Assembly (NCBI GenBank): GCA_038025085.1
Contig: CM076154.1
Span: forward strand, 20,160,501-20,224,500
Length of the DNA: 64,000 bases
Source: Tetragonia tetragonoides
Taxonomy: Eukaryota > Streptophyta > Magnoliopsida > Caryophyllales > Aizoaceae
Direction of reading: 5' to 3'
Below, piece after piece: positions 1 to 10,970 of the stretch. Below the pieces are notes generated by a model, which saw only the letters and a program-made list of their open reading frames with translations, did no database searches and was not told the DNA's origin. The position numbers were made by a program, and so were the translations under genes. Numbering within the stretch: position 1 is the stretch's first letter; every line of letters starts with the position of its first letter.

Positions 1-307
1 CTTATATATTTGACACTTTAGATTTTTTTTCATCATTACACTTGAATGCATGACAAAAGTACAGACATTCAAGATGTTTTTGGGATAGGAAGTGGCATAC
101 GGAGTAAGGCATATAAGAGGTTCTGGATTGCTTATATCACACCATGTATACATAAGTATTACTTTGCAGTTATGCATTGTGTCATTCAAGACAAATTAAT
201 ATATATTCGTTCTACGGTAACAAATCAACTCATTATCATTTTGCAATATCTAAATAGTCCCTTTGGTAGCATTTTCAGATAATTTTACATCACATACCAA
301 AGATCTA
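1..307. other. AT-rich intergenic DNA, no gene seen
   Basis: The only open frame here is a 78-codon plus-strand stretch from position 46. It has no recognisable domain and no coding-like composition. The sequence ends at the TA target site of the adjacent MITE. Confidence 0.5.
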
Positions 308-558
308 CCTCCTCCATCCCGTGAAAATATTTACACCAGTTTTTTCAAGGTCAAAATTTACAAATTTCAACCATAAATATATCAAAAGATATAAAGTTTT
401 GTAATATAAAAAAAAACTTTTATTGGATTCATTTTTATAGGACTTTCAAGAAATCATAATTTTATGAATTATTTATTTATACAAATGCAATTATTTGTAA
501 TAGCTTGAAAACTATGAAAAAAGTAGTGTAATGTTTTTCAATCAAGGGGCGGAGGAAG
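308..558. mobile_element. Stowaway-type MITE (Tc1/mariner-derived)
   Basis: The element is about 250 bp and is flanked on both sides by TA (306-307 and 559-560), the target duplication expected of Tc1/mariner-type MITEs. The left end reads CCTCCTCCATCCCGTGA. The inverted right end reads CTTCCTCCGCCCCTTGA and matches at 13 of 17 positions. Ends of the CTCCCTCCGTCCC kind are the Stowaway hallmark. The interior is AT-rich and has no coding capacity. Confidence 0.8.
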
Positions 559-560
559 TA

Positions 561-2361
561 ATAAAGAGGCAGCTTATAAATAACTAACTTCAGTTGATGC
601 ATTTTCTTTTTTTTTCTTAACCCTAAATAAAAATTTTACATAGGCAACTTATTGGCAAAAGAAATCAACATACAAAGCTTTGAGACCCTTAGAGACTTAG
701 ACCCGTCAACCAAAATCATATAGAGAACAATTAGTGCTGACATGTATAAAAGAATGAGATATACAACATAATTGTAAAACAAAATTAACAATCATGGGTT
801 CATATCATGTGATGTATCTACTCCTTTTTTTCTTAAATAATATGCGCATCAACGTTATACTCCCTGAATAAATAATTTATTTCATAACCTACTCAGATAT
901 TGACCACGTTGCCACTCTTATTAAAAAATGGACACCACTACTTTCAGTGTTTATGTGTTTTATAAGTAATCCACCGTACTGTTTTCTTGGAGTGACTTTA
1001 AATGCATATATATGTAAATGCATATACACCCCTACTGTTGTGTAGGTATGTGCAAACCACGGTAGATCCCAATGAGTTCAGCAAATATAGAATATTCAAC
1101 TTTCAAATTGATAAAGTAAACTCCCTAAATGTCTGGCCCGTCATTTCTGATAAGGCCCTCGCACCCCGTAGGGCCTGGTTTTCCTATGACTGATCCATTT
1201 TACTAATTTTCACCAAATCACTCTTAGCATCCATGTGTCCAACTAATGTCCAATTAACCTTGCAAGTTGTATCAAGTTAATGATGGATAGTAGAAATGGT
1301 GTATGAAATCCATTGGTGGAAATAATAATTGATGCATTTTCTTTGATCATGATAAGAAAAAACTTTTAGGAATACGACTCTCAATTGTTTTGTCTTTCAA
1401 CTACATGTCTTTTCAAAAAAAAAAAAAGTAGTGTTATGACCCTTACAAGGCTTCACTCTGTTGTTTGCTAATATTGTGCTTTAAAATCTCAAGCCAATGC
1501 AAACATTATCTTTAGGCAACCAATTATTTAGAGATTACGGTGATATTTATTATTCAAAATCTTTATCCTAAATGCATCATTAATTTTTATATGTAACATG
1601 TGATCTTCCTTCGACTTATCTATGCAATTTTCTTTTAAAAAAATGTTCAACTTATGTTATCTTTTCTTCTTATTATCATGTCCTCGATTGTAAGAACTTT
1701 CTCTTTAAGTATTTTGAAATATTACTAATAATTTTCGAAACAAAATAAGACACAAATTCAAGTAAAAAGTTGGTTAGTTACTCAAAATTGATTTGAGAAG
1801 GCTGTCTTTGCCCTTTTCTATGGTGTTGTATCAATCACAGGATATTGTCAATCACTTGTTTCATATTTAATCTCACAAACTTGATAGTCTTAATCACAAA
1901 ATTCTTTGAACATTTAGCGCTTTGTTTGTCTCAGCTTAATTTCAGTTAAATTTAGTTCAGTTTAGTTTAGTTCATGTGTAATTTTATCAATCAGATAACT
2001 ATTTATTTCGAAATAATTCATGATGATTACTATGCGATCGGAAATATCTTAAAGAATATTCACAAATGAGTCCAATATTGAATATGTTTGGACGGTTTAA
2101 AATGGTTAAAGGTCAAGTTAAAAAAAATCAAGTCAGTTCTGTCTATTTCCTTTCAGTTCAGTTTTATCCAGTTAAAAAGAGACAAAGTTTAAATAGAATT
2201 ATACTAGCTAATTCTTCACAAACTAGCAGCATTATATTGCGTCATGAATTTCCAAATTCTTCATCATCTTGACTCATTTTGACATTTTGTATAAATAATA
2301 AAGTAAATTTATACGATTTTTGTTTCTAAATTAATATATATAATTTGAAATTTAGAATTGA
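561..2361. other. AT-rich intergenic DNA, no gene seen
   Basis: Both strands are broken by frequent stops. The longest open frames, at 1002-1193 and 2066-2272, show no domain, no splice context and no compositional signal of coding. I see no RNA gene. A small palindromic GGGCC-type motif lies near 1144-1170. Confidence 0.5.
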
Positions 2362-2363
2362 TA

Positions 2364-2540
2364 CTACATTTGTTCCTTATTGTTCTTTGCACTTTGTTTT
2401 TTAGTACATCACAAAAGGATATTTTCATTTCCTTTATTACTGTAGTAACATCTGACTGGTTGATAATATCTCTTACCTTTTAATTGTCTTGAAATGTGTG
2501 CAAAAAGTAGATGGAAAGAATAATGAGGAAACGAATGGAG
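2364..2540. mobile_element. Stowaway-type MITE, second copy type
   Basis: A 177-bp segment is bounded by TA dinucleotides (2362-2363 and 2541-2542). The left end, CTACATTTGTTCCTTATTG, pairs with the inverted right end, CTCCATTCGTTTCCTCATT, and the similarity continues for roughly 30 bp. The CTCC-TTCGTTTC pattern is the Stowaway end. It is shorter than the copy at 308-558 and comes from a different subfamily. Confidence 0.75.
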
Positions 2541-2670
2541 TATTAATCAAGGTTCGATATTGAAAAACTTAATGGTGACTATTCAAAAATAAAAGGAGTG
2601 TATTGTTAGATTTTTCTAACAAAAAGGTCATGAATTTTTAATTTGATGCATATTTCATTTGATATGACAG

Positions 2671-2801
2671 GCGACAAGTTCAAATTCAATGCGGAAAGTG
2701 TTGTGGTAGTTAATGAAGAAGGAGCAGAAATTGATTCAATTGAAGTGATTAGAGATAATGATAAGTTATTTATACTTGAAGAGACAATGACATTATCTTG
2801 A
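2671..2801 (+). pseudogene. Exon-like fragment resembling a KHA domain (K+ channel C-terminus)
   Basis: A good acceptor (TATGACAG) precedes an open stretch of about 43 codons ending in TGA. The peptide contains KFKFNAE, then VVVVNEEGAEIDSI and VIRDNDKLFI. Spacing of this kind (F-x-F, an acidic turn with GAEID, then IRDxDxL) is what I know from the KHA domain at the C-terminus of plant Shaker-type K+ channels. No other channel exon (membrane segments, cyclic-nucleotide domain, ankyrin repeats) is visible upstream, so this is a lone terminal exon: either a gene fragment, or a gene whose earlier exons lie far left of the window. The family call is recognition by eye and is uncertain. Confidence 0.4.
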
Positions 2802-4856
2802 TTATCGATTTAAGTCAATATTTATTATTGTCAACATCAATTTTTGTGATGAAGAAAAATTTAGCAATCACTAAAGAATTATGGCTGATTATTTGATTGA
2901 TGTCACTTACACGAACCTAACCACTTTGACAAGTATTTTGTATATCGTGACTATATCATATGTAATGTTTACCATCACTTACTGTTGGGGGTTCAAATAC
3001 TCACACATGTAGACTTCTATTAGCTGACAACCTGGCCTAATACTCACACACGCATACTAATTCCCTTCACAAGGTCTTATGTTCATATGCCTTTGGTAAT
3101 ACCAACTCAACACTGAAACTGAACATATAAACCTCGCAACATTAAGATTGCTAGTTAGATATATGAGTTTATGTATGCTCATAAAATTTACTACAAAGCA
3201 TGATAAAATTTTCTTATTCTAGGTTTTAAATATTAATGTGGATATCATTACCCCTAATAAAAGTACGGTGTGTTTTCAAGCACATGATTGGTCCATGTGA
3301 TGTAATAGTCGCTCCAATCTAAGTTGAAGCTTGCCTTTTTTTTTTTTAATGTCAAAATATGCAGGAAGTTGATAGAGATAATTGTGGAATTTCTCAATTT
3401 GCTGGTGATGCTTAATCTCAACCGGGTGGCCTACTAATCAGGGTAGAAGGAGCATAATAAGACCTACAAAATAGAGGTGTACAACCGAACTAGTTGAAAA
3501 AACTAGCCCTAACATTCATGATCTTTCTAAACTACTAGACATCAAAAGTTTCATCATTGAAACTACAAGGCAACTTAACAATAGAAATAAAGGAAACAAA
3601 TAGTATTTCACAAATTTGCAGATAGATGAGATGAACTAGTATAATGGCTTTTGAATTTCTCTTGCATAATTCAGTTTTGTTTGAGTTGTAATAAATTTTT
3701 ACTTTTGTTTGGATTACTTGTCATAATCAAAATTACGATTATTAGAGTCGCTCATTTTATTTTAACCTATCATTGAACCTTAAGATTAAGCGTACTGGTA
3801 ATGTCTTTACATGTTGAATCCTTAAAGATATATATTTTTTTTAAACATGGGAATAGTTGAGAGATTTAGCATCATCTGTATTTTGAAAATAACTTAGAAA
3901 ATGACTGATTTTGAATATTACAAAAGCATGTATCTTTTAACGAACGAACATAACGTAACTAAAAGGGATCTCGAACCCATAACTAAAAGGGATCACGAGC
4001 TATATTATGTAATTAGATTCTAAAAGCGCTCAAAAATTTGAGTTCAAGGTGTGTGTTAGGAACATACCCGCCTATTAGGGGGTGCAATCTGAAGGCCCTA
4101 AATTTAGAGAGAGACCATTTTCTTTAGAATGTTTGGGTCGATTTTATCTATTAGTCTGAGATATCAAACCAGCAAGGGCCTCTTGTACGCAATTTTATTA
4201 CTTTTCACTTCCCAAAAAGTGAAAACATGTATGTGCTGATTATTCCACTTCCCTCCTCGCTCTTCTCTTTCTCTCTCTACCAATTGGGAGACTTGTGCAT
4301 TGTTGTTCCCATTGCATTGATCCAGCTCCTCATTCAAAGATCATTTACATAAGCATTGCCATTGGAAATTGGTTCACCGGTAGTGTGCCGACACTTCTAC
4401 TTCTCAATAATTTAGGCTTTTTTTATTGTTCTTTTTATTTTGAGTCTTATTTGACTATATGATGATTGTCTGGTTCTAGTAATGAAACTGCAAATTCTGA
4501 TATAGTATAGTTGAAGTTTAACTGTTTTTTTACATAATTTGAGCGAGGGTCAATTTCAGAAATCTTGGTTTTTTCGCGTGAATAGCCTTTTGCATTTTTT
4601 TTTTCTTTTGCACATTTGCTCCCTATGAAATTATATCTCATATGAATACACCTTTTTGTTAGAGAGGTACATATATCACGTCCTTGGAAGAAGGATGTAG
4701 ACAAACATCATAGCAAGCTGAAGTTGATTGGAGTTGGTGGAAAGTGAGTTAAAAAGCGGCAAAGGGGACGTAGATTGGAGGCTAAATCTTTTGTTGTTTC
4801 CGATCATGTCATGAAGACAGAATAAAAGTATGCCTATTTTGAGGAAGTGTTAAAAC
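2802..4856. other. AT-rich intergenic DNA, no gene seen
   Basis: No convincing exon is present. A short acceptor-preceded open stretch ends with a stop at about 3415 (after TATGCAG at 3358-3364), but it is too short to assign. The minus-strand frame 4447-4704 has no domain. Confidence 0.45.
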
Positions 4857-5015
4857 ATGGGTGAGATAATTGATGATGGAACATGGGTGGAGAATGTACT
4901 TGATGATGACGAAGACGGACTTGATGATGGAAGAGAAATGTATAAACATCCATTAGTCGTGAATGCAAGGGGTAGGCTTGGAGGAAAGAAAATGACATTT
5001 GCTAAACATATGTGA
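4857..5015 (+). CDS. Short acidic ORF of unknown function
   Basis: An ATG-to-TGA frame of 52 codons encodes an acidic N-terminal half (VLDDDEDGLDDG) and a basic C-terminal half (NARGRLGGKKMTFAKHM). The composition looks protein-like and differs from the noise around it, so it may be a fragment of a host exon carried next to the retroelement. It ends just before the (GA)n tract. I do not recognise the family, and it may not be expressed. Confidence 0.25.
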   Translation: MGEIIDDGTWVENVLDDDEDGLDDGREMYKHPLVVNARGRLGGKKMTFAKHM

Positions 5016-5029
5016 AAACAAAAGAACCC

Positions 5030-5034
<5 letters not shown>

Positions 5035-5102
<68 letters not shown>
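5035..5102. repeat. (GA)n microsatellite
   Basis: An uninterrupted GA dinucleotide array of about 34 units abuts the end of the LTR-like repeat at 5101. The long Ser-Leu frames read across it on the minus strand are artefacts of the repeat. Confidence 0.97.
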
Positions 5103-5104
<2 letters not shown>

Positions 5105-6026
5105 TATATGCATGATAATAACCAACAAGAATAAGATAAATAACAATAAAGATAGAATCTTAAATCAAATAACCAGCTAAACCGCCTATGCTTGAAGCTA
5201 ATAATCTGAATACAAGTTTGAACCACCAAGGCTCGGGTGGACCACCAAGGCAGGAAAGCAATTAAACTAACAAAGAATTCAAAGAAAACAAAGTGCTTAT
5301 TCATGAAAAATAGTTGTCTAGGCTACATTACATGCACACCCTTTACATATGCAAAACAAAACTAATCATAAACCAACTATTAGGAAACTAATAAGAAGTA
5401 AATCTGACCTTGGATAAGCTTTTCGGAACCGAATTAGATTTCACTCTCTTAAAACTATTCGGAAATTAACTAGCAAACCTTCTAAATTGATTAAACTAAC
5501 AAATTAAGAATAAAAATAACTAAAATAATTAAAATAATGTTCTCATCAGTCATGACACGTTTCCTTGGGCCCAAGGCAATGCTGGCCATTTTCGCACCGT
5601 AACGTCACACACATTTTCGACTAGGTTCCTTTTTCAATCTGGAATTACGCAAAACATAAAAGTTTGAGCTCTAGTTTTCAGCTTTCTACGAAACCTTGAA
5701 TCATAATGCTCAGATATCGTATGAGTGAGTTATGGCTAAAATACGAACCATTGTTGAAACAATCAAAACTGTGAGATTGTTCACAATGAAGATGATCTTA
5801 TAATAATAACTTTAATCCCGATCTTTGATGCATACTCTATGTAATTATCATCACTAAACTATACTCCACGAAGATAATAGAGTCAAGATAGAATGTTCTT
5901 TTAATTCACCTTGAAACGCACCTTTGTTGCTCTTCAAACGACATTAGTTAAGAGTTGGATCATTCAAATATTTCAGGTGATATGTAGCAAAGTTTGATCC
6001 TTTTTCTCCTTCATCATCAAATTTGA
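5101..6026 (-). mobile_element. LTR-retrotransposon remnant, tandem copy 1 (uninterrupted)
   Basis: Read on the minus strand, this segment runs from the last codons of a polyprotein (the region encoding KEKKDQTLLHIT, about 5980-6020), through a non-coding 3' stretch, into an LTR-like part holding a TATA-like motif near 5340. It is repeated directly afterwards at 6027-6380 and, beyond the 18-kb insertion, at 24643-25195, in the same order and orientation. This copy therefore shows what the locus looked like before the large insertion. No protease, RT or integrase domain remains. A Ty3/gypsy origin is my inference from the style of the polyprotein tail. Confidence 0.6.
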
Positions 6027-6380
6027 TGTATATGCCTGATAATAACAAACAGGAATAGGATAAAGAACAATGAACATAGAATCTTGAATCAAATAACCAG
6101 CTAAACCACCTAGGCTTGAAGCTAATAATCTTAATACAAGTTTGAACCACCAAGGCTCGGGTTGTACTACCAAGGAATGAGAGGAATTAAATTCACAAAG
6201 AATTTAAAGCAAAGAAAGTGTTAATTCATAAAACTCAACTGTCTAGATTACATTATTACACACACACCCTTTATATAGGCAAAACAAAACTAGTCCTAAA
6301 CCAACTAGACAACTAATAAGAAGTAAATCTGAGCTAGGATACACTTTCCAAACCCAAATCAGATTTTACTCTCCTTAAAA
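6027..6380 (-). mobile_element. LTR-retrotransposon remnant, tandem copy 2, left part
   Basis: This matches 5101-5455 closely. Both share the blocks TAATAACCAACAAGAATA/TAATAACAAACAGGAATA, AAATAACCAGCTAAACC and TTTGAACCACCAAGGCTCGG. A TATA-like TTATATAGG lies at 6273-6281, reading TATAA on the minus strand. The similarity stops at about 6380, in the middle of the sequence CTCTTAAAACTATTCGG of copy 1, and resumes at 24643. Confidence 0.65.
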
Positions 6381-8244
6381 AAATCCGTTTCCTGTGAGAC
6401 CGCCTCAAGGTGAGGCCTCCTCAAGGTGAGGCCTCCTAGTGAACTAAAAGACCAGAAGCCCAGCCCATAGGAATAACTCCACCCAACCCAAACATAAACA
6501 AAAACGCGCGTCCCACCCAACCCAAACAAAATAAAAAACGCCGACAAATTAATTGGAGTAGTAAACACACACTCTCTCTCCTCAAACGGTTACGCTTACA
6601 CTCTCTCTCATCAAAACAGCACCGCAAGCTCTCTGTCACTCTCTCTCTCTCCTCAAAATCCTGATTTCTCAGGCGATCGTTGTTCAAATTCGTAAAAGTA
6701 GCTACTTCCGAGCGCAAAATCGGTTTCAAGCTCAATTTCATGTTTACATTTCCACGAAAATTCAATTTTTGACCTAGATTCGGTCTGTTTTTTAAGCTCA
6801 ATTGTTTAGCATCAATGGTGAAGGAAAAGCATGTCGCGAAGAAGCCAAATACAAGACAAAGAAAAACGAAAGGTATCACTATTTTGTTACTTTAAATTCC
6901 ATCAAATTTCACTTACAAATCAATTATTTTTTCGATTTTGTGAGGTACTTGGTCATGCTTTTACGTAGATGTATTATTTAGGAGTATCAGTATCTAGGTT
7001 TTAGCTTACAAGTATCATTTTCACTTATTTGAGTTCTGGTATTGATTTTTGTTACTGAAGCTAACCATAATTTGCTTTTTTATAAGTAAATAAGTAATTT
7101 GTTGTAGTTTTAATTTTCTTGTATGTTGTATTAGTTTCCGTATCTGAGGTATCAGTTATTTTGTTTCTCGTATGAATTATGATAGTGTTTCTTGTTGCTG
7201 TGTCTAATGTGGTCTTACTGTGTTTGATACTTGAATGTGCATTATCTAATGTATTATATCCGTCTTTTGGGTGACCGTGCCTCGTAGGAGGATAGTGCTG
7301 ATTGAAATAGGACACCTTTTGCACTCATCTATTGTAATTTACATATTGTTCTGATGTAGAACAAGGGAAAGGGAAGATAGGTATTGATGATTTATTTATA
7401 ATAGTCAATCATCAACATTCTGAAAAGAAGATTGATTTCGTTGATTGATTTCGTCTATTTCGTATCAGTTTCCTTTGTAGTATTAGTTTTCATGTTATAT
7501 CTGTTTTTTGTATGTGGTATCATTTTGTCTTAACTATACAAATTTTAAATGTTTGTATCAGATTTTTTATGTATAGTATAAGATTTCTTATGTGTTGTAT
7601 CAATTTTTATTTGTCTTCATTTTCCTTTGTATCAGATTTCTGTCTCTCTAGGATGGGCAGCAGCCAACTGCTGAGATCCCTATCATCACAAATTTAGTTA
7701 AAGCTATGCCTCGATTTTTATTTTTGGTCGAAATATACTCATGTACTATGAATTTCACTATCAGTATTAGTTTTTGTATCAACAGTATCAGTTTTTCGCT
7801 TAGATGTATCATTCTATTATCAGGCTCAATATTGTCAAAGTGATTACTTTAAGTATCAGTTCTTAGTCTATGAGGTATCACTTTTTGACTCGTATTAATT
7901 TATTTTGTTTCTTAATATATTTTTGTTGCCCACTATTTCACATACGAAAAGAAATGTATATTGTTTGGCAACCACTATGAAACTAATTAGTTCAACCACT
8001 ATGAAATCGCCTCAAACTCAACTTTGGGAGATCCTTGAAAGGTCCTTGAATTTATATGAGCAATATCAATCCACACAAGACTATTTAGGTGCTCTAAACA
8101 TGCTACATGCTAAATGTTGTCTCAGTTTCCATGTCTAGTACTGGTTTGTATAAGTGTGGTATCCGTTATTTTATTTCTGGTGTGAGTTATGATAGTATCA
8201 TTATTCACTACTTGTGGTATGATTTGACTTCTGTTTACATTCCA

Positions 8245-8924
8245 GAAACTGCACCAAGTTTTTCATCTCCTAAAAAGACAATACAACCCCGGATTAGAAA
8301 GACTCTGGAAAACCGTAATCCTCCGAAGAAGACATCTCCCAAGAAACAGAAACAGAAAGTTGTTCCCAAGATACATGAACATAAATTGGTAGGAGAGCAA
8401 AGGATAAGACTGAGGAAGAACCAGAAGAAGAAGAACCAAAAACTGAGAATGATGAGACTAACAATGAAGAACCAGAAGAAGAGAATGATGAGACTGAGGA
8501 AAATGAACCAGAAGAAGAGAATGATGAGATTGAAGAAGATGAACAAGAGAATGATGACACTGATGAAGAAGAACCAGAAGAAGAGAATGATGTGACTGAG
8601 GAAGATGAACCAGAAGAAGAAAATGATGAGTCTGAGGAAGAACTGAAATAAAAAGAAGATGATCAGCAGAAGAAGGCAAAGAAAGTGCTTTCAGAAACAA
8701 CTGTTCTTCACCCTTCTGAGACTAATAAGAAGGTTTGGGGGAGAAAAAGAAAAGAGAAAGATGATGAGCAGAAGAAGGCAAAGAAAGTGAGAGTGAATAA
8801 TCCAAAAGAAACAAAGAAGAAAACAATTGCAACAGAGAAGAGACCTACTCTTCCAGAGAAGAAAACAACGGCTGCTCAGAAAGGGAAGCAAAAGAACAAG
8901 GTTGAGAAAACCCCTAGCAGGTAT
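8245..8924 (+). pseudogene. Acidic/basic low-complexity exon of the Ulp1-like gene
   Basis: An acceptor (ATTCCAG) precedes a Pro/Lys-rich stretch. After a frame change near 8400, the best frame reads as repeats of EEPEEENDETE (about 33 nt per unit, roughly 8405-8650), and the following block is rich in KKAKKV. A stop (TAA at 8649-8651) splits the two halves. Charged repeats of this kind are typical spacers between the N-terminal domain and the peptidase domain of plant Ulp1-like transposon proteins. Antisense frames rich in Ser/Phe across this block are shadows. Confidence 0.5.
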
Positions 8925-9328
8925 CACATAACTCAACTCTTTCCTTGTATCAAATATTTCTTCTTTGTATCAATTAATTCTCTTACAGTATTATATATTT
9001 TGTATGAGGTATCAATTTAAAAAAAATTCTTTGGCTGGGTGAAGTATAGGGAAATTATTATATTATTCCTTGCAATGTTTAATATGGTATTAGATGTTTT
9101 TCAGTGATCAATCTGACAGCTAAGAGCCTGTGCTTTTTTGAACCAGTGGTGAGAAGAAAAACATTTCAGTACCAGCACAAATGGCACGAAAGAAAGGAAA
9201 ATAAAAAGTGGAAGAAGTAGAACAAGAAGAAGAAGATTACAGTGAGGGAGAAGACCCACAAGGAAACAAAGGGAAGCAAAAGCCTAAAAGGTATTACATG
9301 GACCTTTCCTTTTTTCTCCTATTGATGT

Positions 9329-9420
9329 GATGCTGGTGTTGTTCTGATGTTGTTGTGTTGTTGATGTTGTTGTTGTGTTGTTGATGTTGTTGTGTTGTCG
9401 TTGCTGTTGATGTTGTCTTC
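9329..9420. repeat. TGT-rich imperfect trinucleotide repeat
   Basis: Imperfect runs of GTTGTTGATGTTGTTGTGTT occur in what appears to be an intron of the Ulp1-like gene. The Leu/Val-rich frame that continues from it (9392-9598) looks like a low-complexity artefact. Confidence 0.7.
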
Positions 9421-9739
9421 TTATGTGTTGCTAGTGTTGTTGTCTGCTGTTTTGCTGGTGTTGTATGTTGTTTGTTGTGTTGTCTGCTGTCTGCAGTTTG
9501 CAGTATGTGCAGCTAGTATTGTTGTGCTGTTTTTCTGTTGTTTGCTGCCTTATGTTGTCTCTATTTCTGGTTTGTTTGCTGCTGATGTTGAACAATAATG
9601 CGTTCCTTGTCCTTGCAAATTAATTAATTAATTTAATGGTTTTATTGGTGTGATATTGTAGCTATATATTCAAATGAATCAGATTTAAAAAATGAGGTAG
9701 CAAATATTGTTATTGCAGTTTATTTTTTATTTATGAGCT

Positions 9740-10048
9740 ATCAGTATCACTTTCTAACACACACATGCTAGCTAGTATCAAATGCAGTACGTTTAGTATC
9801 ATATTGTTTGTTTGAGTTATCATACTTTGTGAAACAAGTGAATTCACAAGTAAGTCTCACATTTTAACACACACATGCTAGCTAGCATCAAATGCAGTGT
9901 GTCTAGTATCATATTGTGTGCTTGAGGTGTCATACTTTGTCAAAGAAATGCATACACAAGCAAGTATCACTTTCTAACACACACAAGCTAGCTATCATCA
10001 AATGCTGTGTGTATAGTATCAAATTGTTTGCTTGAGGTATCATATTTT
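9740..10048 (+). repeat. About 110-bp tandem repeat, three copies, in an intron
   Basis: Three consecutive units share CACACACATGCTAGCTAG, then a GTATCA/GCATCA/TATCATCA word with AAATGCAGT, then a TTGTTTG/TTGTGTG + CTTGAGGTATCATA block. The same unit recurs three times at 13231-13508 in a later intron of the same gene. The repeats are too long and too similar to spacers to be a CRISPR array, and they contain the GTATCA word found throughout the element. Confidence 0.85.
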
Positions 10049-10076
10049 AATTACTATAATTTCAAATTGCAGCAGA

Positions 10077-10762
10077 GAACTCAAGCATAATTGTGGACTA
10101 GGACAGTTTGTTCGTTTAACAAGAAAATGAATCCAAGACAAATTAAGGATGTTAAGAAGATTGGATTTGGGGGTCTACTAGAGATGAAACTTGAATCCCT
10201 ACCCCTAGGGATGATGAGATGGTTGATAGCTCATTTTTGTGGATTAACAAGAGTTCTAACAATTGATGATCATGTGAAATTTTCCATCACAGCCAATGAT
10301 GTCCATGACAAATTCTTGTTGCCAAGGAACGAGGGTAACCCAGTGCTCCTTAGAAGTGATGATGAAGAGCCCATCTCCGACCCAAAGTTCGAGGAACATG
10401 AATCAACTGGCATTGTGTCTATGAATAGACTTCCCAAACTTATACGTAGTGAAGTTAAAGGTGGAGCTTTCTTCAAGAAGCTCTTTGTTTTGTATGCTCT
10501 GACAAGCTTTCTAGCACCAACAGGAAACACGAACATTGAGTTTGTTTTCATGAGGTCTCTACAAGATGTGGAGAATATTTCAAAAATGGAATGGTGCACC
10601 TATGTTCTAGAACTCATATGCAAGAAGGTGGGAATGTATAATACACACCCTAAAATAAAATATGTCAGTGGATGTCTAATCGTATTGCAGTTGGCATACC
10701 TTCAACGACATAAGTGGCAAGGGAAGCGTAATGCATCATCACTACCACTCATCAAGCACTAG
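10077..10762 (+). pseudogene. N-terminal conserved domain of plant Ulp1-like transposon proteins
   Basis: The frame opens after the acceptor at about 10076 (ATTGCAG). From 10091 it is uninterrupted for 223 codons. Landmarks are IGFGGLLEMKLESLP, the hydrophobic WLIAHF, ITANDVHDKFLLPR, FFKKLFVLYALTSFLAPTG, and MEWCTYVLELI. I know this order from the domain upstream of the C48 peptidase in many plant transposon proteins (related to the plant mobile domain): IGFGGLL, then a D-V-x-LP motif, then N-W-C-x-Y-V. The frame ends at TAG 10760-10762. Downstream, a Lys/Glu-rich sequence continues in another frame to the hAT insertion at 10971. It probably handles target recognition or localisation, but its function is unknown. 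Confidence 0.6.
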
Positions 10763-10970
10763 GGGACTGCTAAACTGAAAGCTAGAATAAAAGAAAAAGA
10801 GAGGCAGGAAAAAAAGGCAACAAAGGTGCAGAGGAAGAAGCTCTAAAGTTTGGCAAAGGGGAGTTTGATCTTCAAACATTCCCAGTAACAAGAGCTGAAC
10901 AACAAAGAAAAGAAGGAACAACAAGCATTCCCACTTGGAAGATAGAGTTTGATCTTCCAAGGGGTCTACC

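Noticed and set aside
4850..5304. Two minus-strand ORFs of 98 and 100 codons with long Leu-Ser repeats
   Set aside because: They are created by the (GA)n microsatellite, which has no stop in two frames; the rest of each frame has no domain.
6436..6879. Minus-strand ORF of 147 codons at the left end of the composite element
   Set aside because: It has no domain and it overlaps the plus-strand leader and first exon of the Ulp1-like gene; the composition follows the CT-rich leader.
8235..8700. Minus-strand ORFs of 80-103 codons rich in Phe, Ser and His
   Set aside because: They are antisense shadows of the acidic repeat exon on the plus strand.
9740..10048. Regularly spaced repeats that could suggest a CRISPR array
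   Set aside because: The units are about 110 bp and repeat as a whole without unique spacers; the sequence lies in a plant transposon intron with a second copy in another intron.
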